Origin: Ignavibacteria bacterium
Lineage (GTDB): Bacteria; Bacteroidota; Ignavibacteria; Tepidaquicellales; Tepidaquicellaceae
Length of the DNA stretch: 64,000 nucleotides
Direction: 5' to 3'
Assembly (NCBI GenBank): GCA_028714695.1
Contig: JAQTLX010000017.1
Span: 17,216-81,215 of the forward strand
The first letter of the stretch is position 1. Each line of letters begins with the position of its first letter. A program made the translations under genes and the position numbers. The notes under the pieces are model-generated. The model saw nothing but the letters and a program-made list of their open reading frames with translations, was not told the DNA's origin and made no database searches. This document shows, piece after piece, positions 9,173-16,749 of the stretch.

Positions 9173-10477
9173 ATGAATATTGTTGAAATAATTAAGAAAA
9201 AACGCAATGGCGGGAAACTGACACGTCGGGAAATCAGTTATTTGATACATGGTTACCTCGATGGTGAAGTAGCGGATTATCAAATTACGGCTTTCCTTAT
9301 GGCAGTTTATTTCAGGGGAATGGATGACGAGGAAACTATCAATCTGACTGAAATTATGCTGAACAGCGGTGATATTATTGATCTCAGCCGTATAAAAGGC
9401 GTTAAGGTCGATAAACATTCCACAGGCGGAGTGGGAGATAAAACTTCTTTAATTCTTGCACCTCAACTGGCGTCATTGGGAGTATTTGTTCCTATGATTT
9501 CAGGCCGCGGTCTCGGACATACGGGCGGTACTCTCGATAAACTCGAATCGATTCCTGGCTTCAGGATTAACATGGATGTAGAAGAGTATAAGAAAACGCT
9601 TGAAAAGGTCGGTTGTGTTATGATAGGTCAAACAACTAAAATAGCGCCGGCAGATAAAAAGATATATGCCTTAAGAGATGTGACCGCAACTGTTGACAGC
9701 CTGCCTCTTATTATATCAAGTATTCTGAGTAAAAAACATGCTGAAGGTGCGGAAGCGCTGGTTTTTGACGTGAAGATAGGCACGGGGGCAAATCTGCAGG
9801 ATGAAAAAGAATCGGAAAAACTTGCTAAGCAGCTTGTGAGCGTGTCAAAAAAATTCGGTACGAAGGCAATCGCCGTTTTAACCGATATGAACCAGCCTCT
9901 CGGTAATAAAATTGGGAACTGGCTCGAGACTGAAGAGTGCATCGAGGTAATGAAGGGAAAGAAAGTTGACGATTTATTAAAAGTAAATAATGTACTTGCA
10001 GGCGCCATGCTTCTTCTTGCCGGAAAAGCAAAAGATATTGACGAAGGCGAAATTATTGCAGGTCAGGCAATAGATAACGGTACGGCATATAATAAATTCC
10101 TTGAAATGGTGGAAGTTCAGGACGGCGATGTGAGTTACATAAAGGATTACAAAAATCTGAAACGTCCGGCGCACAGCCATAAATTTGTTTCTGAAAAAGA
10201 AGGTTACATTACAAAACTTGACGCTTTCAATATCGGTGTTGCTTCAGTTGAATTAGGCGCGGGCAGGAAAACTGCAGAAGATAAAATTGATTATCTGTCT
10301 GGTATTATACTGAGTAAAAAATGCGGCGATAAAGTCAGTCACGGAGAGGTCATCTGCGAACTTTTCGCCGAGAATGAGGACAGGATTATTAATGCTAAGG
10401 AATACGTAAAGCGCGCAATCGAAATCGGTGATGAAAAGAAATCACAACGCAAATTAATAATTGATATCATAGACTGA
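9173..10477 (+). CDS. Pyrimidine-nucleoside (thymidine) phosphorylase
   Basis: Cytoplasmic salvage enzyme that splits thymidine, uridine or deoxyuridine with phosphate into base and (deoxy)ribose 1-phosphate. 434 aa, as in Bacillus Pdp and E. coli DeoA. The phosphate- and base-binding regions are intact: VDKHSTGGVGDKTSLILAP (about 79-97) and SGRGLGHTGGTLDKLESIPG (about 109-128). Sequence style is nearer to Pdp (broad pyrimidine specificity) than to DeoA, but specificity is not proven. It is first in a tightly packed set with a secreted nuclease and guaB; the downstream ATG overlaps its TGA. Confidence 0.93.
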   Translation: MNIVEIIKKKRNGGKLTRREISYLIHGYLDGEVADYQITAFLMAVYFRGMDDEETINLTEIMLNSGDIIDLSRIKGVKVDKHSTGGVGDKTSLILAPQLASLGVFVPMISGRGLGHTGGTLDKLESIPGFRINMDVEEYKKTLEKVGCVMIGQTTKIAPADKKIYALRDVTATVDSLPLIISSILSKKHAEGAEALVFDVKIGTGANLQDEKESEKLAKQLVSVSKKFGTKAIAVLTDMNQPLGNKIGNWLETEECIEVMKGKKVDDLLKVNNVLAGAMLLLAGKAKDIDEGEIIAGQAIDNGTAYNKFLEMVEVQDGDVSYIKDYKNLKRPAHSHKFVSEKEGYITKLDAFNIGVASVELGAGRKTAEDKIDYLSGIILSKKCGDKVSHGEVICELFAENEDRIINAKEYVKRAIEIGDEKKSQRKLIIDIID

Positions 10478-11061
10478 TGTTTGGTTTAAGCAGAAAACTA
10501 ATATCATCTGCGTTCACTGCGATTTTTATTCTTATGCTTGTTGTTTACGTGGTTTACAATAAGTATAAAGATGAAAGCGGGGACAATCCCCGGACGAATA
10601 AGTCTTCCGAACTTCTAACTGTGAAGAGGGTAGTGGACGGCGATACATTCCTGTTGTCCGACGGCGAAAGAGTCAGGCTGCTGGCAATAGATACACCCGA
10701 AAAATTTGAATCTAAAAAACTGGACAAAGATGCGGAATCAAGCGGCAAGGATAAAAAGACAATAAAGAAACTCGGTCAACTTGCAAGCGATTATGTGAAA
10801 AATCTTGTTGAAGGGAAAAAAGTAAGACTGGAAAAAGAACCGAATTATGAAGATAAGGACAAATACGGCAGATTGTTAAGATATGTATATCTTGAAGACG
10901 GTACGTGCGTTAATGCAAAAATCATAAGCGACGGCTACGGGCAGGTCTATGAAAGTTATCCTGTCTCGAAAACAAATGAGTTCAGAAAACTTCAGAGGGA
11001 AGCCCGTGAGAACGGAAGGGGACTCTGGGGAAATATAGAAGGATTAGAACAATTCAAATAA
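10477..11061 (+). CDS. Thermonuclease (SNase)-family nuclease, membrane-anchored or secreted
   Basis: 194 aa. N-terminal hydrophobic anchor or signal (about residues 11-27), then an SNase OB-fold: [20 protein letters not shown] with the Asp ligand, [19 protein letters not shown] active-site region ([11 protein letters not shown]) and a C-terminal [13 protein letters not shown]. These carry the Arg/Asp/Glu residues expected of an active Ca-dependent phosphodiesterase. Probably degrades nucleic acid outside the cytoplasmic membrane. The ATG overlaps the phosphorylase stop (TGATG), and guaB follows after 5 bp, suggesting a nucleic-acid scavenging operon. Confidence 0.88.
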   Translation: MFGLSRKLISSAFTAIFILMLVVYVVYNKYKDESGDNPRTNKSSELLTVKRVVDGDTFLLSDGERVRLLAIDTPEKFESKKLDKDAESSGKDKKTIKKLGQLASDYVKNLVEGKKVRLEKEPNYEDKDKYGRLLRYVYLEDGTCVNAKIISDGYGQVYESYPVSKTNEFRKLQREARENGRGLWGNIEGLEQFK

Positions 11062-11066
11062 AAAAT

Positions 11067-12533
11067 ATGAATAATAAAATATTAGATACAGCAGTTACGT
11101 TTGACGACGTTTTGCTCGTTCCGTCAAAATCGAAAGTTTTACCCCGCGACGTCGATATAAAAACGAAACTGACAAGAAATATAACTTTAAACATTCCTCT
11201 TCTTTCGGCTGCAATGGATACTGTAACCGAATCGGAACTTGCTATAGCAATTGCCCGCGAAGGCGGTATGGGAATCATACATAAGAACATGACTCCCGAT
11301 AAGCAGGCAGAACAGGTTGATAAGGTTAAAAGAAGCGAAAGCGGAATGATAATGAAACCTGTCACTTTGATTGCAGGCAACACTATAGGCGATGCCAACA
11401 GGGTCATGGAGAAATTTAAAATCTCCGGTATCCCGATAATTGACAATAACGGAAAACTTATCGGCATACTTACTAACCGCGATTTGAGATTTAATCCCGA
11501 TGAGCACATACTCATTGAAAAGATTATGACAAAAGATAATCTTATTACCGCTCCGGTCGGAACCGATCTGGACAAAGCCGAAAAAATATTGCAGAACCAC
11601 AGAATCGAAAAACTTCCCGTTGTCGATAAGAACGGTTACTTAAAAGGACTGATTACTTTTAAGGATATTCAGAAACGCAAAAGTTTTCCGAATGCCTGCA
11701 AGGATGAATTCGGAAGACTGAGGGCTGGCGCCGCGGTCACAATTTCAAAAGATACCATGGAAAGAGTTACAGAACTCGTAAAAGCAAGCGTCGATGTTGT
11801 CGTTGTTGACACTGCTCACGGGCATTCTCAGGGAGTTCTCGATATGGTCAAACGGCTTAAATCAAAATTTGATATCGAAATTATTGCGGGCAACGTTGCA
11901 ACTGCCGAAGCAACTGTTGATTTGATTAAAGCAGGCGCGGACTGCATTAAAGTCGGCATCGGAGCGGGTTCGATTTGCACAACAAGGGTAATTGCAGGCG
12001 TCGGTGTTCCGCAGTTGACGGCAATTCTTGAATGCGCGAATGCCGCATCCAAATACGGAATACCGATTATTGCAGACGGCGGATTAAAGCAGACAGGCGA
12101 TGTTGCTAAGGCAATAGCGGCTGGCGGTGATTCAGTGATGATAGGCGGAATGTTTGCCGGTACTGACGAAACACCGGGCGAAAAAGTTTTATATGAAGGA
12201 AGAAGTTACAAAATGTACAGAGGCATGGGCTCTATAGAAGCAATGAAGGAAGGCTCCAAAGACAGATACTTCCAGGATGCGGAAGATGATATCAGAAAAC
12301 TTGTTCCTGAAGGAATTGAAGGAATCGTTCCTTACAAAGGTCCGCTGAAAGATACTATCTATCAGATTATCGGCGGACTCAGAGCCTCGATGGGATATTG
12401 CGGAGCCAAAGATATTAAAGATATGAAAACAAAAACAAAATTCACAAGGATTACAAATTCCGGTTTGAGAGAATCTCATCCGCATGATGTAAAGATTACG
12501 AAAGAAGCGCCTAATTACGGTATGAAAGGGTAA
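11067..12533 (+). CDS. guaB: Inosine-5'-monophosphate dehydrogenase
   Basis: Converts IMP to XMP with NAD+, the committed step of guanine nucleotide synthesis. 488 aa, standard length. The N-terminal [20 protein letters not shown] and [10 protein letters not shown] segments, two CBS domains (about 95-210), and the catalytic loop [18 protein letters not shown] with the nucleophilic Cys at 304 are all present. The phosphate-binding IADGGLK and the flap [11 protein letters not shown] are also intact. It follows the nuclease gene by 5 bp and is 54 bp upstream of the BI-1 gene. Confidence 0.97.
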   Translation: MNNKILDTAVTFDDVLLVPSKSKVLPRDVDIKTKLTRNITLNIPLLSAAMDTVTESELAIAIAREGGMGIIHKNMTPDKQAEQVDKVKRSESGMIMKPVTLIAGNTIGDANRVMEKFKISGIPIIDNNGKLIGILTNRDLRFNPDEHILIEKIMTKDNLITAPVGTDLDKAEKILQNHRIEKLPVVDKNGYLKGLITFKDIQKRKSFPNACKDEFGRLRAGAAVTISKDTMERVTELVKASVDVVVVDTAHGHSQGVLDMVKRLKSKFDIEIIAGNVATAEATVDLIKAGADCIKVGIGAGSICTTRVIAGVGVPQLTAILECANAASKYGIPIIADGGLKQTGDVAKAIAAGGDSVMIGGMFAGTDETPGEKVLYEGRSYKMYRGMGSIEAMKEGSKDRYFQDAEDDIRKLVPEGIEGIVPYKGPLKDTIYQIIGGLRASMGYCGAKDIKDMKTKTKFTRITNSGLRESHPHDVKITKEAPNYGMKG

Positions 12534-12587
12534 ACTAAATCGTAACATATTCTGTTCTAATATTTTGTAATCAAAATAATTTTAAAA

Positions 12588-13298
12588 ATGGATAATTATA
12601 ATCAATATGCAGTCCCTCAGTCTGTAAGCACGAGTACAACGGACGTGAGGAGATTTATGCTCAGCGTTTACAACTGGATGACGCTCGGGCTTGGAATAAC
12701 CGCGTTTGTATCATTCGGCGTTTACAGGGTGGAAGGATTGATGAAAATTTTGTACTCGAATCCAATGCTGATTTGGGGTTTATTTATTTTGCAGATTATT
12801 ACGGTCCTTGTGATATCAGCCGGAATAAATAAAATACCTTCAATTGTTGCCGTCGGACTTTTCTTTTTCTATTCGTTTCTGACAGGGATTACTTTCTCGG
12901 TTTTATTTATGGTATATACATCAACTTCGATTGCCTTCACTTTCTTCACATGTGCCGCTATGTTCGCTTCGGTAAGCGTTTTCGGTTACATTACGAAAAT
13001 GGATATGACAAGGTTCGGAGGCTATTTGTTTATGGCATTGATTGGATTGATAATTGCATCGGTAGTAAACATATTTCTTGAGAGCACGATGATTTACTGG
13101 CTTACGTCTTATGCAGGTGTTGTAATATTCGTAGGGCTTACCGCTTATGATACACAGATGATTAAGAAAACGGGAATGTTTGTGGACTCTGAAAGCGAAA
13201 CAGGCAAAAAGGCTGCTGTAATGGGAGCATTGAGATTGTATCTCGATTTCATAAACCTTTTTCTGTATCTGCTGAGATTCATGGGTAACAGAAAGTAG
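12588..13298 (+). CDS. Bax inhibitor-1/YccA-family membrane protein
   Basis: 236 aa with seven hydrophobic helices, as in bacterial BI-1/YetJ/YccA proteins, which act as pH-sensitive calcium-leak channels or FtsH-associated regulators. Diagnostic segments are YNWMTLGLGITAFVSFGVYR near residue 31, the mid-protein GITFSVLFMVYTSTSIAFTF, and the C-terminal FVGLTAYDTQMIKK followed by LRLYLDFINLFLYLLRFMG. The two conserved Asp residues of the DTQ and LDF motifs are present. A strong terminator follows. Confidence 0.92.
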   Translation: MDNYNQYAVPQSVSTSTTDVRRFMLSVYNWMTLGLGITAFVSFGVYRVEGLMKILYSNPMLIWGLFILQIITVLVISAGINKIPSIVAVGLFFFYSFLTGITFSVLFMVYTSTSIAFTFFTCAAMFASVSVFGYITKMDMTRFGGYLFMALIGLIIASVVNIFLESTMIYWLTSYAGVVIFVGLTAYDTQMIKKTGMFVDSESETGKKAAVMGALRLYLDFINLFLYLLRFMGNRK

Positions 13299-13321
13299 TT
13301 ATTAAGAATATAAAAAATAAT

Positions 13322-13353
13322 AATGCCGTCCTGTATATGAGACGGCATTTTTT
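13322..13353 (+). terminator. Rho-independent terminator after the BI-1 gene
   Basis: Perfect 9-bp stem AATGCCGTC (13322-13330) with GACGGCATT (13341-13349), 10-nt loop, followed by TTTTT. It lies 24 bp after the BI-1 stop and probably ends the phosphorylase-nuclease-guaB-BI-1 unit. Confidence 0.88.
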
Positions 13354-13450
13354 ATAATGATTTTAATTCCTGCAATTGATGTGCTCTCTATATATCCATA
13401 AAGACTCTCGTTATTATGCATAATCGGATTAAGCGTTTATCTAAGTATTT

Positions 13451-14053
13451 TTATAATATTATTTTAAATCCGCCGATTGCTGAGAATGCAATGAATTTAT
13501 TGCCTTCTAAATCCCTGTAAAGGTCGTATTGAAAGTCGAAGAGGAGCCTTTTGCTTAATTTAATATTAAGTCCGGCGCCCAGTGCGGCAGAATAATGATA
13601 TGAATACCAGCCATTATTTGTGAATAATAAATTACCAATTTTATAACTGTAATTGTCTATAAAACTAGTTTCGTGATTTAATGAGAATTGAAAATATGGA
13701 TTCACATTTTGTTTCCTTAGGTAATATCTGGCTCCAAGTGAAATCGAAAGTCTGTAAGTAGCCGGATTCTTTACATCAGTTATATAATCGGAATTATATC
13801 TATCAAACATATATTTAATGTCATTACCCGTAAATTGATACAGCCCTCTCGCGAAAAAAGATAAATTGTCCGATTTTACGTATTCCAATTCCAGACCAAG
13901 GGAATTTAGATAATGATTTGGTTCATACAATGGCTTTTCTCCGATATAACTTCCTCCGTATATTCCTACTGTAAAATAATCACTTGTGTCTTTGAATTGA
14001 GCGTATCCTGTTGAATATAAAACCAGCAATGAAACAATAATGAGTTTTTTCAT
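13451..14053 (-). CDS. Outer-membrane beta-barrel protein
   Basis: 200 aa. Signal peptide MKKLIIVSLLVLYSTGYAQ, then alternating hydrophobic/polar strands rich in Tyr and aromatic residues (LGLELEYV, LSFFARGLYQF, YRLSISLGARYYL, SAALGAGLNIKL), ending in AIGGFKIIL, i.e. the strand-rich C-terminus of an eight-stranded OmpA/OprF-like or PorT-like barrel. No specific family name is certain. Before the adjacent IS1595-type insertion this gene would have lain about 67 bp downstream of the co-directional NlpC/P60-like gene now at 16742-17587. Confidence 0.8.
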   Translation of the reverse strand: MKKLIIVSLLVLYSTGYAQFKDTSDYFTVGIYGGSYIGEKPLYEPNHYLNSLGLELEYVKSDNLSFFARGLYQFTGNDIKYMFDRYNSDYITDVKNPATYRLSISLGARYYLRKQNVNPYFQFSLNHETSFIDNYSYKIGNLLFTNNGWYSYHYSAALGAGLNIKLSKRLLFDFQYDLYRDLEGNKFIAFSAIGGFKIIL

Positions 14054-14120
14054 AATAAGGCAGATTTGATTCGAGTATAAGTTATGGAAAATTACATTTA
14101 TTTAACATGCAGAAATGTAA

Positions 14121-14128
14121 TTAATACC
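14121..14128 (+). repeat. Left target-site duplication of the IS1595-family element
   Basis: TTAATACC directly abuts the left inverted repeat and is repeated exactly at 16742-16749 directly after the right inverted repeat. Eight bp is the duplication length known for the IS1595 family. Confidence 0.93.
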
Positions 14129-14154
14129 GGTAACTATATATAAGTTAGGACAAG
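14129..14154 (+). repeat. Left terminal inverted repeat (IRL)
   Basis: 26 bp beginning GGTAACTATATA and ending TTAGGACAAG, with a 4-bp middle (TAAG). Matches the reverse complement of 16716-16741 at 23 of 26 positions; all differences are in the middle four bases. Confidence 0.93.
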
Positions 14155-14156
14155 AT

Positions 14157-14405
14157 TTAAACAACCTCAACAACCCCGTTATCTTTGAAGTTTATTATTG
14201 CGACGTCATATCCATCGGTATATTTGTTGTACATCGTACTCTCGTAAATGAAATTCCCCCCCGCATCATCAACGCTCGATATATCCGGTCTCCTGTTCAT
14301 CAGCCCTATTACCTCTTCGGGAGTTTTACCCAGTAATATTTCGGTAAACTTTTCTTTGGTTAGTTCTTTCGTGTAAAGTCCCGGTATTGTCGTTTTTGTT
14401 TCCAT
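14157..14405 (-). CDS. IS cargo: 82-aa protein with a BamE/SmpA-like pattern, unknown function
   Basis: 82 aa without signal peptide or membrane segment. Residues 27-82 (LGKTPEEVIGLMNRRPDIS, then GGNFIYESTMYNKYTDGYDV and FKDNGVVEVV) recall the helix-then-strands rhythm of the SmpA/OmlA/BamE fold (G-x-T-x-x-E-V-x-x-x-x-G-x-P-D, then YxF and FxDGxV), but the Gly of the hallmark is replaced and the lipoprotein signal is absent, so homology is only a suspicion. It ends 3 bp inside the left inverted repeat and reads away from the transposase. Confidence 0.62.
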   Translation of the reverse strand: METKTTIPGLYTKELTKEKFTEILLGKTPEEVIGLMNRRPDISSVDDAGGNFIYESTMYNKYTDGYDVAIINFKDNGVVEVV

Positions 14406-14469
14406 TTTTCTGCTTTAATTTTTACAAAGATAGAAAGAATGGATACAAATAAGCGGACTTAGACAAAAT

Positions 14470-14643
14470 TTATGCGTATGGGTCGCCCTTCATAAATTCT
14501 TCCATATCCATGTTCAGGTGTTTGGCTATTTTGTTGATTTTGTAATTTATTTTATTCCACGCCAAAGCGGTTTCTTGATTCTGTTTGTCGACCTGCTCTT
14601 TCAGTTCCTCTAACTTTTTTAGAATTTCCTGTTCTTGTGTCAT
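14470..14643 (-). CDS. IS cargo: 57-aa coiled-coil protein
   Basis: Short gene of 58 codons including stop. The ATG at 14643 has a strong ribosome binding site on the minus strand (GGAAGGAG, 7 nt upstream). The product starts MTQEQEILKKLEELKEQVDK and continues with a Gln/Asn/Lys-rich amphipathic helix, then KHLNMDMEEFMKGDPYA. Leu/Ile spacing suits a short coiled coil. It lies between the 82-aa gene and the transposase and diverges from the latter. Function unknown; it could be a small regulator or partner protein. Confidence 0.62.
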   Translation of the reverse strand: MTQEQEILKKLEELKEQVDKQNQETALAWNKINYKINKIAKHLNMDMEEFMKGDPYA

Positions 14644-14734
14644 TTCGTAACTCCTTCCTAAATATTAGTTTAGTCTCAAAAGTCGCAATAATCCCCCGTA
14701 ATTACAATATAAATTTAGTGCATAAATTAGGTAC

Positions 14735-14765
14735 TTGACAGGACAAATGATTTATGTTATATTTG
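14735..14765 (+). promoter_or_regulatory. Candidate Bacteroidota-type promoter of the transposase gene
   Basis: TTG at 14735-14737 (within TTGACA) and TATATTTG at 14758-14765 fit the -33 TTTG / -7 TAnnTTTG pattern with a 20-bp spacer. The transposase ATG is 21 bp downstream. No start site has been mapped; this is a consensus match only. Confidence 0.5.
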
Positions 14766-14786
14766 TACTAACAAAAGATAACACCA

Positions 14787-15698
14787 ATGGGATACAACAA
14801 TTTAATAGACGTTCAAAAACATTTTCCAGACGAAACAGTTTGCAAAGAACACTTAGCACAATTAAGATGGAACGGCGAGACCACTTGTCCGTTCTGCGAT
14901 TGCAAGAAAGTATATAAAATAAAATCGGGATATAAATGTTCTAATCCTAAGTGTTATAAAAAATTTACTGTGTTAGTTGGAACATTTTTCGAGAACACAA
15001 AAATCCCTTTAAGCAAATGGTTTGTGGCGATATACATTGCAACATCTCACAAGAAAGGTATTTCATCTCTACAGTTGAGTAAGGATATTAGCGTAACTCA
15101 AAAGACAGCATGGTTTATGTTGCATAGGATTAGAGAGATGTTAAAAAACAATTCGTCTAAAATGTTAAGCGGAACGATTGAAGTTGATGAAACTTATATA
15201 GGCGGGAAAAACGAATTTAAGCACATAGATAAAAAAGTCAAGAAGTCGCAAGGCAGAGCATCCAAAGATAAAACTCCAGTATTCGGAATGTTACAAAGAG
15301 ACGGCGTTGTAGTGTCAAAGCCCGTAGATAACGTAACCAAGGCAACCTTGCAGGGCGTAATAAATAAATCAGTTAGAAAAGGCAGTACCGTAATTTCGGA
15401 TGAATGGGGCTCTTATAAGGGATTAGAAAAGAGATACAACCATAGATATATATTTCATAATTTAGGTGAACACGCAATCGGTAACGTACACACAAATACA
15501 ATAGAGGGCTTTTGGAGTTTGTTAAAGAGAGGTATCGTTGGAATTTATCACTCTGTAAGCCCTAAGCATTTAGAAAAATATTGCGATGAATTTAGCTTTA
15601 GGTATAATACAAAGGATTACAGCGAACAAGATAGGTTTAATAAATCAATTAGTCAGTGTTCCGGCAGATTAAAGTACAATCAATTAATAGCACAATGA
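14787..15698 (+). CDS. IS1595-family (ISXO2-like) transposase
   Basis: 303 aa. An N-terminal zinc ribbon (about 31-60: CPFCDC ... YKCSNPKCYKKFT) is followed by a helix-turn-helix-like region (about 85-115, GISSLQLSKDISVTQKTAWF) typical of the family. The DDE-type domain shows the first Asp in IEVDETYIGGKNEF (about 135), the second in STVISDEWGSYKGL (about 206), the conserved Asn in HTNTIEGFWSLLKRG (about 240) with the adjacent Lys, and SPKHLEKYCDEFSFRYN at the end. All catalytic positions appear intact, so the enzyme is probably active. Its TGA overlaps the ATG of the next small gene (ATGA). Confidence 0.95.
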   Translation: MGYNNLIDVQKHFPDETVCKEHLAQLRWNGETTCPFCDCKKVYKIKSGYKCSNPKCYKKFTVLVGTFFENTKIPLSKWFVAIYIATSHKKGISSLQLSKDISVTQKTAWFMLHRIREMLKNNSSKMLSGTIEVDETYIGGKNEFKHIDKKVKKSQGRASKDKTPVFGMLQRDGVVVSKPVDNVTKATLQGVINKSVRKGSTVISDEWGSYKGLEKRYNHRYIFHNLGEHAIGNVHTNTIEGFWSLLKRGIVGIYHSVSPKHLEKYCDEFSFRYNTKDYSEQDRFNKSISQCSGRLKYNQLIAQ

Positions 15699-15841
15699 GC
15701 AAAGGGAAACCAAAGAAAAAGAGAGCAGACAAATACGAGAAAAAAGTTAAAATTGAGGGGGATTTAGATTCCGTCCTAAAGGTTTTAATTAAATCGCCAT
15801 CGCCACTGCTAAAGAAACGGAAAGGGAATAAAAAGGCGTAA
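15695..15841 (+). CDS. IS cargo: 48-aa basic protein translationally coupled to the transposase
   Basis: The ATG at 15695 overlaps the transposase stop by 4 nt (ATGA), the classic arrangement for coupling. The 48-aa product begins MSKGKPKKKRADKYEKKVKI and continues with GDLDSVLKVLIKSPSPLL and a Lys-rich tail KKRKGNKKA. The very high Lys/Arg content suggests nucleic-acid contact. An in-frame ATG further upstream inside the transposase gene exists (15656) but the coupled start is more natural. Function unknown; a transposition accessory protein is a reasonable guess. Confidence 0.68.
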   Translation: MSKGKPKKKRADKYEKKVKIEGDLDSVLKVLIKSPSPLLKKRKGNKKA

Positions 15842-15888
15842 CAAGGCGGCAATTTCATTTATAAAACAAACATAGATAAGAGGCAATA

Positions 15889-16503
15889 ATGGATATAGAC
15901 ACCTTGAGATTGCTATTTGATTCTTTAATCGTCAAAGAACCCGAAAAACAATTTGATTATTTAGCGGGGATTATCGGTGCTTCAAGTATACTTTTCAATA
16001 TTCTTACCGTTATATTTATCCACCAAAGAACTCACTCAAATAGTTATTACGACAAAATTCTCGATAAACGAATCAACGCTTACGGGCTGTTATCCGATTT
16101 CATAAAGCACCTTTACATAAGAAATGCTATCCCGTTACCCGATGGGGGTAAATTGCGCGTTCATAGGTTTTTCTTAGATAAAGATAGTTTTGATAAATTC
16201 AAACGGGGATTTTTAAACGTTTCTACTTATTCAATTTGGTTTAGTGAGGAGCTAAGCGTAAATTTAAACGAATTGGGTAACGTGTTATTCGAAATTCAGG
16301 AAAAATTTACCGATAGCGAGCCGAACACATACCCCGTGGTCGGCGCACTCTACCACGACAAACTGGCGCAACACTATGCCACCCTATATAATTTAATTAT
16401 TAAAGATTTAATTACCCTACATAAAACAAAGAAGTTTTTGAAAAATCGGAATACCGCTCTCAATAAGGTGTTGGCAGATAGGTTTAAGGGGAATGGGGCA
16501 TAA
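15889..16503 (+). CDS. IS cargo: 204-aa single-helix membrane protein of unknown function
   Basis: A purine-rich AAGAGG precedes the ATG by 7 nt. The protein has one transmembrane helix near residues 26-44 (LAGIIGASSILFNILTVIFI) followed by a long soluble, mostly helical part with RINAYGLLSDFIKHLY and a Lys-rich C-terminus. I do not recognise the family. The layout (short N-terminus, single helix, helical cytosolic domain) is shared by many uncharacterised single-helix membrane proteins of mobile elements. Its last 130 bp overlap the convergent 107-aa ORF. Confidence 0.68.
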   Translation: MDIDTLRLLFDSLIVKEPEKQFDYLAGIIGASSILFNILTVIFIHQRTHSNSYYDKILDKRINAYGLLSDFIKHLYIRNAIPLPDGGKLRVHRFFLDKDSFDKFKRGFLNVSTYSIWFSEELSVNLNELGNVLFEIQEKFTDSEPNTYPVVGALYHDKLAQHYATLYNLIIKDLITLHKTKKFLKNRNTALNKVLADRFKGNGA

Positions 16504-16697
16504 ACCCTCCGATATACCTTATTCAGAACGGGATAAAGGCAACTCAAGAAATAACGCTGTTCCTTACTAAACGGGTTATTCCACTCTCTCTCTAATGCCT
16601 GAATCATGGGAATGGACTCTATCCAAACGGGCAAACCCGTTTCTTCTAAATCCGAGTAAATATCAGCAATACTCTCTGCTAATGTATTTTTTTTCAT
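16374..16697 (-). CDS. IS cargo: possible 107-aa protein convergent with the 204-aa gene
   Basis: The ATG at 16697 lies 18 bp inside the right inverted repeat; GGGGGA is about 14 nt upstream on the minus strand. The first 75 residues (MKKNTLAESIADIYSDLEET, GLPVWIESIPMIQALEREW) look like a real soluble helical protein, while the last third, which is antisense to the 204-aa gene, is a poor hydrophobic sequence typical of a shadow. The gene may be genuine with an overlapping 3' end, or its tail may be the remnant of a truncation. Unrecognised. Confidence 0.45.
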   Translation of the reverse strand: MKKNTLAESIADIYSDLEETGLPVWIESIPMIQALEREWNNPFSKEQRYFLSCLYPVLNKVYRRVYAPFPLNLSANTLLRAVFRFFKNFFVLCRVIKSLIIKLYRVA

Positions 16698-16715
16698 TTT
16701 TATTCTATTTTCCCC

Positions 16716-16741
16716 CTTGTCCTAAGTGGTATATAGTTACC
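16716..16741 (-). repeat. Right terminal inverted repeat (IRR)
   Basis: Reverse complement begins GGTAACTATATA, has the middle CCAC and ends TTAGGACAAG, matching IRL at 23 of 26 positions. It is flanked outside by the second copy of TTAATACC. Confidence 0.93.
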
Positions 16742-16749
16742 TTAATACC
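16742..16749 (+). repeat. Right target-site duplication of the IS1595-family element
   Basis: TTAATACC, identical to 14121-14128. On the minus strand its bases encode the last codons and the TAA stop of the NlpC/P60-like gene, so the duplication preserved that gene's end. Confidence 0.93.

Larger units (their letters stand above)
14129..16741 (+). mobile_element. Complete IS1595-family (ISXO2-like) element carrying five additional ORFs
   Basis: 2613-bp element bounded by 26-bp imperfect inverted repeats and flanked by a perfect 8-bp direct repeat TTAATACC. It encodes an intact transposase (14787-15698) with a zinc ribbon and the IS1595-type catalytic core. In addition it carries, left to right, an 82-aa and a 57-aa gene on the minus strand, a 48-aa basic protein translationally coupled to the transposase, a 204-aa one-helix membrane protein, and a 107-aa minus-strand ORF. 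A simple IS of this family is about 0.7-1.1 kb, so more than half is cargo. Perfect target duplication and an unbroken transposase suggest a recent insertion. It separated two co-directional genes without damaging either. Confidence 0.93.

Noticed and set aside
9628..10008. 126-aa minus-strand ORF and similar ones inside the phosphorylase and guaB genes
   Set aside because: Antisense to well-conserved enzymes; no ribosome binding site or domain.
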